DNA from: Eleftheria terrae
Lineage (GTDB): Bacteria > Pseudomonadota > Gammaproteobacteria > Burkholderiales > Burkholderiaceae_C
Direction: 5' to 3'
NCBI RefSeq assembly: GCF_030419005.1
Contig: NZ_CP106951.1
Coordinates: 3,038,001 to 3,102,000, forward strand
DNA length: 64,000 bases
Made by a program: the position numbers and the translations under genes. The notes under the pieces were generated by a model, which saw only the letters and a list, made by a program, of their open reading frames with translations, had not been told where the DNA came from and did no database searches. This document shows positions 61,531 to 64,000 of the stretch, piece after piece (within the stretch, counting starts at the first letter, position 1; every line of letters begins with the position of its first letter).

Positions 61531-61908
61531 TCACGCGCTGTCGCGGACGGCCAGCCCGCGGACGGCGAGCTGGGCGATCGCAGCGGAGCGCTGCTCCGGC
61601 GTGATACCGGCGGGCCATACCAGCGCGGCGCGGGCGAAGACAGCGTGGCGCACGATCAGAACCGCATCGGCCCGCTCGCCCAGCGACGCATCGATGTCGA
61701 AGGCGAGCACGGCCTCGGCCACCTCCGTACCGTCCTTGGCGGCAGGGGCCAGCGCCTTGATCTTGCCGGTGGCCGCCTCTCGGCCGACGACGGCGCCGAG
61801 GGCGAGTTTCTGGCCGGCGGCCACGGTGGCGTTCTCGCGGGAGTACAGGTTCGGCGCCTCGTACTTCAGCAGGTCGCCCAGGTTGTTGGGTTCACGGAGC
61901 ACGGGCAC
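61531..61908 (-). CDS. Head decoration protein (lambda D family)
   Basis: A 125-residue protein: LREPNNLGDLLKYEAPNLYSRENATVAAGQKLALGAVVGREAATGKIKAL and AEAVLAFDIDASLGERADAVLIVRHAVFARAALVWPAGIT. This is the HDPD family, which trimerises on the capsid surface and stabilises it. Position between protease and capsid genes is the lambda order. Confidence 0.93.
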   Translation of the reverse strand: MPVLREPNNLGDLLKYEAPNLYSRENATVAAGQKLALGAVVGREAATGKIKALAPAAKDGTEVAEAVLAFDIDASLGERADAVLIVRHAVFARAALVWPAGITPEQRSAAIAQLAVRGLAVRDSA

Positions 61909-61911
61909 GGT

Positions 61912-62256
61912 TCAGCTCCGGGAGATCAGTTTCTTGACGGCTGACATCAGCGGATTCGATTCCGGCGAAGCCGATGCCGACGTGCCGGCGTCGGCCGTGA
62001 TCCGCGAGCTGATCTCCGGCTGGCTGGCCCGGGCGTCGAGCAGCACCCGGCGGACCTGGTCCTGCGTCATGCCGGCACCAAGGAACTCGGCGGTGCGCCC
62101 CGGCGCGCCAGCGATCAGGCACAGCTCGGCGATGGCGTGCGCCTCGTTGCGATAGGCCGCTGCTGCGACAGGCACCGAGACGGCTGCCGACGGCAGAGCA
62201 GCGGTGGCGGGCGGCACCGCGTCAGCCGGCGGGTCCATGAGGTCGGTGGAGTGCAT
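61912..62256 (-). CDS. Nested scaffold gene (Nu3-like) inside the protease
   Basis: In frame with the protease, an internal ATG at 62256 is preceded by GGAG six bases away and opens the 114-residue C-terminal segment (MHSTDLMDPPADAVPPATAA...ISSRITADAGTSASAS). In lambda the scaffold Nu3 is made from an internal start inside gene C in the same way. The nested start is a prediction from the ribosome binding site and the family. Confidence 0.6.
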   Translation of the reverse strand: MHSTDLMDPPADAVPPATAALPSAAVSVPVAAAAYRNEAHAIAELCLIAGAPGRTAEFLGAGMTQDQVRRVLLDARASQPEISSRITADAGTSASASPESNPLMSAVKKLISRS

Positions 62257-63165
62257 CGAGTGCTCCGTGAGTGAGGAAGAAGGAGAAGCGGAAGCGGGCC
62301 GCGACATCGCCGCGGCAAGCGAAGGAAGGAGAGTGGCTGGACCGGCGAGGTGGGCGGCAAACTCCGCCTGCACCGCATCCAGGCTCAGCACGGCATCGGC
62401 CAGCCCAGCGTCGACAGCAGCGTGGCCGAACAGCAACCGCGCCTCGGTCGCCTGCACGGCGTCTTCGCTCAGCCCGCGCATCTGCGCTACGGAGCCGACA
62501 AAGATCCCGTAGAGGCGATCGACCTCGGTCTGCAAGGCAGAGGCGGCTTCGGGCGTCAGGGGCGCATGCGGGCTGAAATCGTTCTTGTGGTGGCCAGCGT
62601 AGACCGCGCGGTACGCCAGTCCGTCCTGCAGATCCTTGGCGGACTGGTCCACATGCAGGGCGATGACCCCAATGGAGCCCACCCCCGCGGTTTGCGACAG
62701 CGTCAACCGGCTTGCCGCTGCGGCGATCGCATAGGCCGCCGAGTAGGCGGCATCGTTGGCGTGGGCCCAGACCGGCTTGCTCCGACTGGCCGTGCGGATG
62801 CGCTGCGCCAGCTCGAACACGCCACCCGCCTCGCCGCCAGGCGAATCGACGTCCAGCAGGATGCCCTTGACCTCCGGATCGGCCAGCGCCGCGTCCAGCC
62901 GGGCGCCGATCTCGGCATAGGAGGTCAAGCCGGAGGCCGCCTCCAGACCCATCGAGCGGCGCACCAGGGTGCCGTGGATCGGGATCAGGGCGATGCCGGG
63001 GGCGGGCGGGCTGGCCGCTGTACGGGGCACCGGCAACGCCGGGTACGCCTCGGCGCTGGACCAGCCAAGGCGCGACCCCAGCACCGCCAGGATGACGTCC
63101 AGCTTGGATCGGGTGATCAGCAGCGGCGTCCCGTACAGCCGGGACGCCAGGTAGGGGAGTGACAT
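61912..63165 (-). CDS. Phage S49 capsid protease with scaffold tail (lambda C-like)
   Basis: A 417-residue SppA-type serine peptidase. The Ser-Lys dyad is readable: Ser142 in DAAYSAAY and Lys194 in AGHHKNDFSPH (numbering from ATG 63165); DSPGGEAGG and the GVGSIGV strand are present. The C-terminal 115 residues (about 304-417, Ala/Pro/Ser-rich then helical) form the scaffold. ATG 63165 follows AGGA and stands just after the portal stop; an upstream start at 63183 is possible. It matures the head and may cleave the portal. Confidence 0.92.
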   Translation of the reverse strand: MSLPYLASRLYGTPLLITRSKLDVILAVLGSRLGWSSAEAYPALPVPRTAASPPAPGIALIPIHGTLVRRSMGLEAASGLTSYAEIGARLDAALADPEVKGILLDVDSPGGEAGGVFELAQRIRTASRSKPVWAHANDAAYSAAYAIAAAASRLTLSQTAGVGSIGVIALHVDQSAKDLQDGLAYRAVYAGHHKNDFSPHAPLTPEAASALQTEVDRLYGIFVGSVAQMRGLSEDAVQATEARLLFGHAAVDAGLADAVLSLDAVQAEFAAHLAGPATLLPSLAAAMSRPASASPSSSLTEHSMHSTDLMDPPADAVPPATAALPSAAVSVPVAAAAYRNEAHAIAELCLIAGAPGRTAEFLGAGMTQDQVRRVLLDARASQPEISSRITADAGTSASASPESNPLMSAVKKLISRS

Positions 63166-63166
63166 G

Positions 63167-64000
63167 TCAGAGGTCCTGTTCATGGACGGCGGGTGCCGGT
63201 GTCGTCGCCGCAGGCCGGTCGTGCCGCGGGTCGGAGTCGAAAACCAGCCCTAACGCGTCGGCGCGTTCGTTGTCGGCCGCAATCTCCCGGTCAACGTCCT
63301 CGGCGTCGTAGCCCGACGCAGAGATCGCCTCGGAGCGTGAGAGCAGACCTGAGCGGATCGCGGTGTTCATCGCGTCGAACTCCTTCTTCGGGTCCACCCA
63401 CTGCCAGCCTTGCGGGATCCACTTCACCGCCTGGTACTGTCGGCGGCGCCGCGTGTAGCCGGGCAGCTCCAGCGCCCCTTCCAGCACCGCCTGGGTCATC
63501 CAGGCCCGCCAGATCGGCCGGCACAGCTGGTGCACGATCACGCCGTGCTGCAGCGCTTCGCAGCGACGGCGGAACTCCAGCAGCCCAGCACGGATGGAGG
63601 AGTAGTTCACCTGGGTGAGGTCGCCGGTCAACATCTCGTAGGTGATGCCCATCGCGGCGGCTACGGCGCGGAACTGCTGCCGCATGAAATCGGCATAGGA
63701 GCTGCCAACGTCCGCCGGTGTGGAAAATCGGATGTCCTCACCGGGCTCCAGGAACTGCAGGGTGCCAGGCTCCAGCCCGGCGAGCGCCGCGCCGTGGGCG
63801 TCCGGCTCGCCTTCGCCCATCAGGTTGTCCTCGGGGGCACCACGGGTGATAAAGCCCGCGAACATGGCGGCGGTCTTCTTGCGCACCAGCTCCGCGTCGT
63901 CATACTGATCCAGCTCGTGCAGCTTGACCAGGGCACGGGCGAGCCAGGGCTCACCGCGGATTTGGCCGGGGCGCAGAAGACGGAACAGGTGGATTACCTC
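63167..64000 (-). CDS. Phage portal protein (lambda B-like), partial
   Basis: The C-terminal part of a portal protein runs off the right edge. It contains EVIHLFRLLRPGQIRGEPWLARALVKLHELDQY, MFAGFITRG, a LEFRRRCEALQHGVIVHQLCRPIWRAWM stem region and KWIPQGWQWVDPKKEFDAMNTAIRSGLLSRSEAISASGYDAEDV. The portal forms the dodecameric vertex for DNA packaging. The start codon and the terminase genes are outside the window. Confidence 0.94.
   Translation of the reverse strand, partial: EVIHLFRLLRPGQIRGEPWLARALVKLHELDQYDDAELVRKKTAAMFAGFITRGAPEDNLMGEGEPDAHGAALAGLEPGTLQFLEPGEDIRFSTPADVGSSYADFMRQQFRAVAAAMGITYEMLTGDLTQVNYSSIRAGLLEFRRRCEALQHGVIVHQLCRPIWRAWMTQAVLEGALELPGYTRRRRQYQAVKWIPQGWQWVDPKKEFDAMNTAIRSGLLSRSEAISASGYDAEDVDREIAADNERADALGLVFDSDPRHDRPAATTPAPAVHEQDL

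Overview
The window is GC-rich chromosomal DNA of a betaproteobacterium, most likely order Burkholderiales. This rests on the high-GC codon use, the H-NS-like protein with a lysine/alanine tail, the SOS-boxed imuA and the general character of the proteins. No rRNA, intact tRNA or core housekeeping operon is visible. It is an accessory region: mobile, secretion, regulatory and prophage modules side by side.

Left to right: (1) 1-1080, right part of an IS3-family element with an orfA/orfB frameshift signal. (2) 1373-9735, a minus-strand type VI secretion effector cluster: VgrG, the lipase Tle3, its adapter Tla3, a PAAR tip protein, and a protein built of five zinc-ribbon repeats. (3) 9987-13639, a LysR regulator, a SymE-like toxin, a conserved-looking protein of unknown function and an H-NS-type protein. 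(4) 13815-17672, a 1285-residue SMC/Rad50-like ATPase with a zinc hook and, at its C-terminus, two tandem LexA/S24-like domains. This is the best candidate for an undescribed system. (5) 18816-35861, a minus-strand type I secretion locus: a 2356-residue FrpC-like RTX protein, an HlyB-type ABC exporter and an HlyD-type adaptor, bracketed by two copies of a secreted protein of unknown function and, further out, two membrane-anchored proteins of similar design. (6) 36793-39483, a divergent SOS pair (imuA and an SRAP-domain protein) around an excellent LexA box, then a membrane-anchored Mrr-like nuclease. (7) 39505-39738, a decayed endolysin fragment. (8) 39778-44619, a PilZ protein, a small unknown protein, and a convergent pair of signalling proteins. 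(9) 44813-64000 and beyond, a lambda-order siphophage-type prophage on the minus strand. It runs from the portal at the right edge through protease/scaffold, decoration, capsid, head-tail joining, tail tube, tail chaperones (with a probable -1 frameshift), tape measure and tail tip to the lysis genes, which include an HNH endonuclease. Terminase, integrase, repressor and replication genes are not in the window.

Two programmed -1 frameshift signals (IS and tail chaperone), a nested scaffold start inside the capsid protease, several tight ATGA/GTGA/TGATG junctions and a minus-strand terminator fit compact mobile-element organisation. The T6SS and T1SS modules, the SMC-like ATPase, the Mrr-like nuclease and the SOS genes suggest a region devoted to inter-bacterial conflict, stress and anti-phage functions. 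That reading is inference from content.
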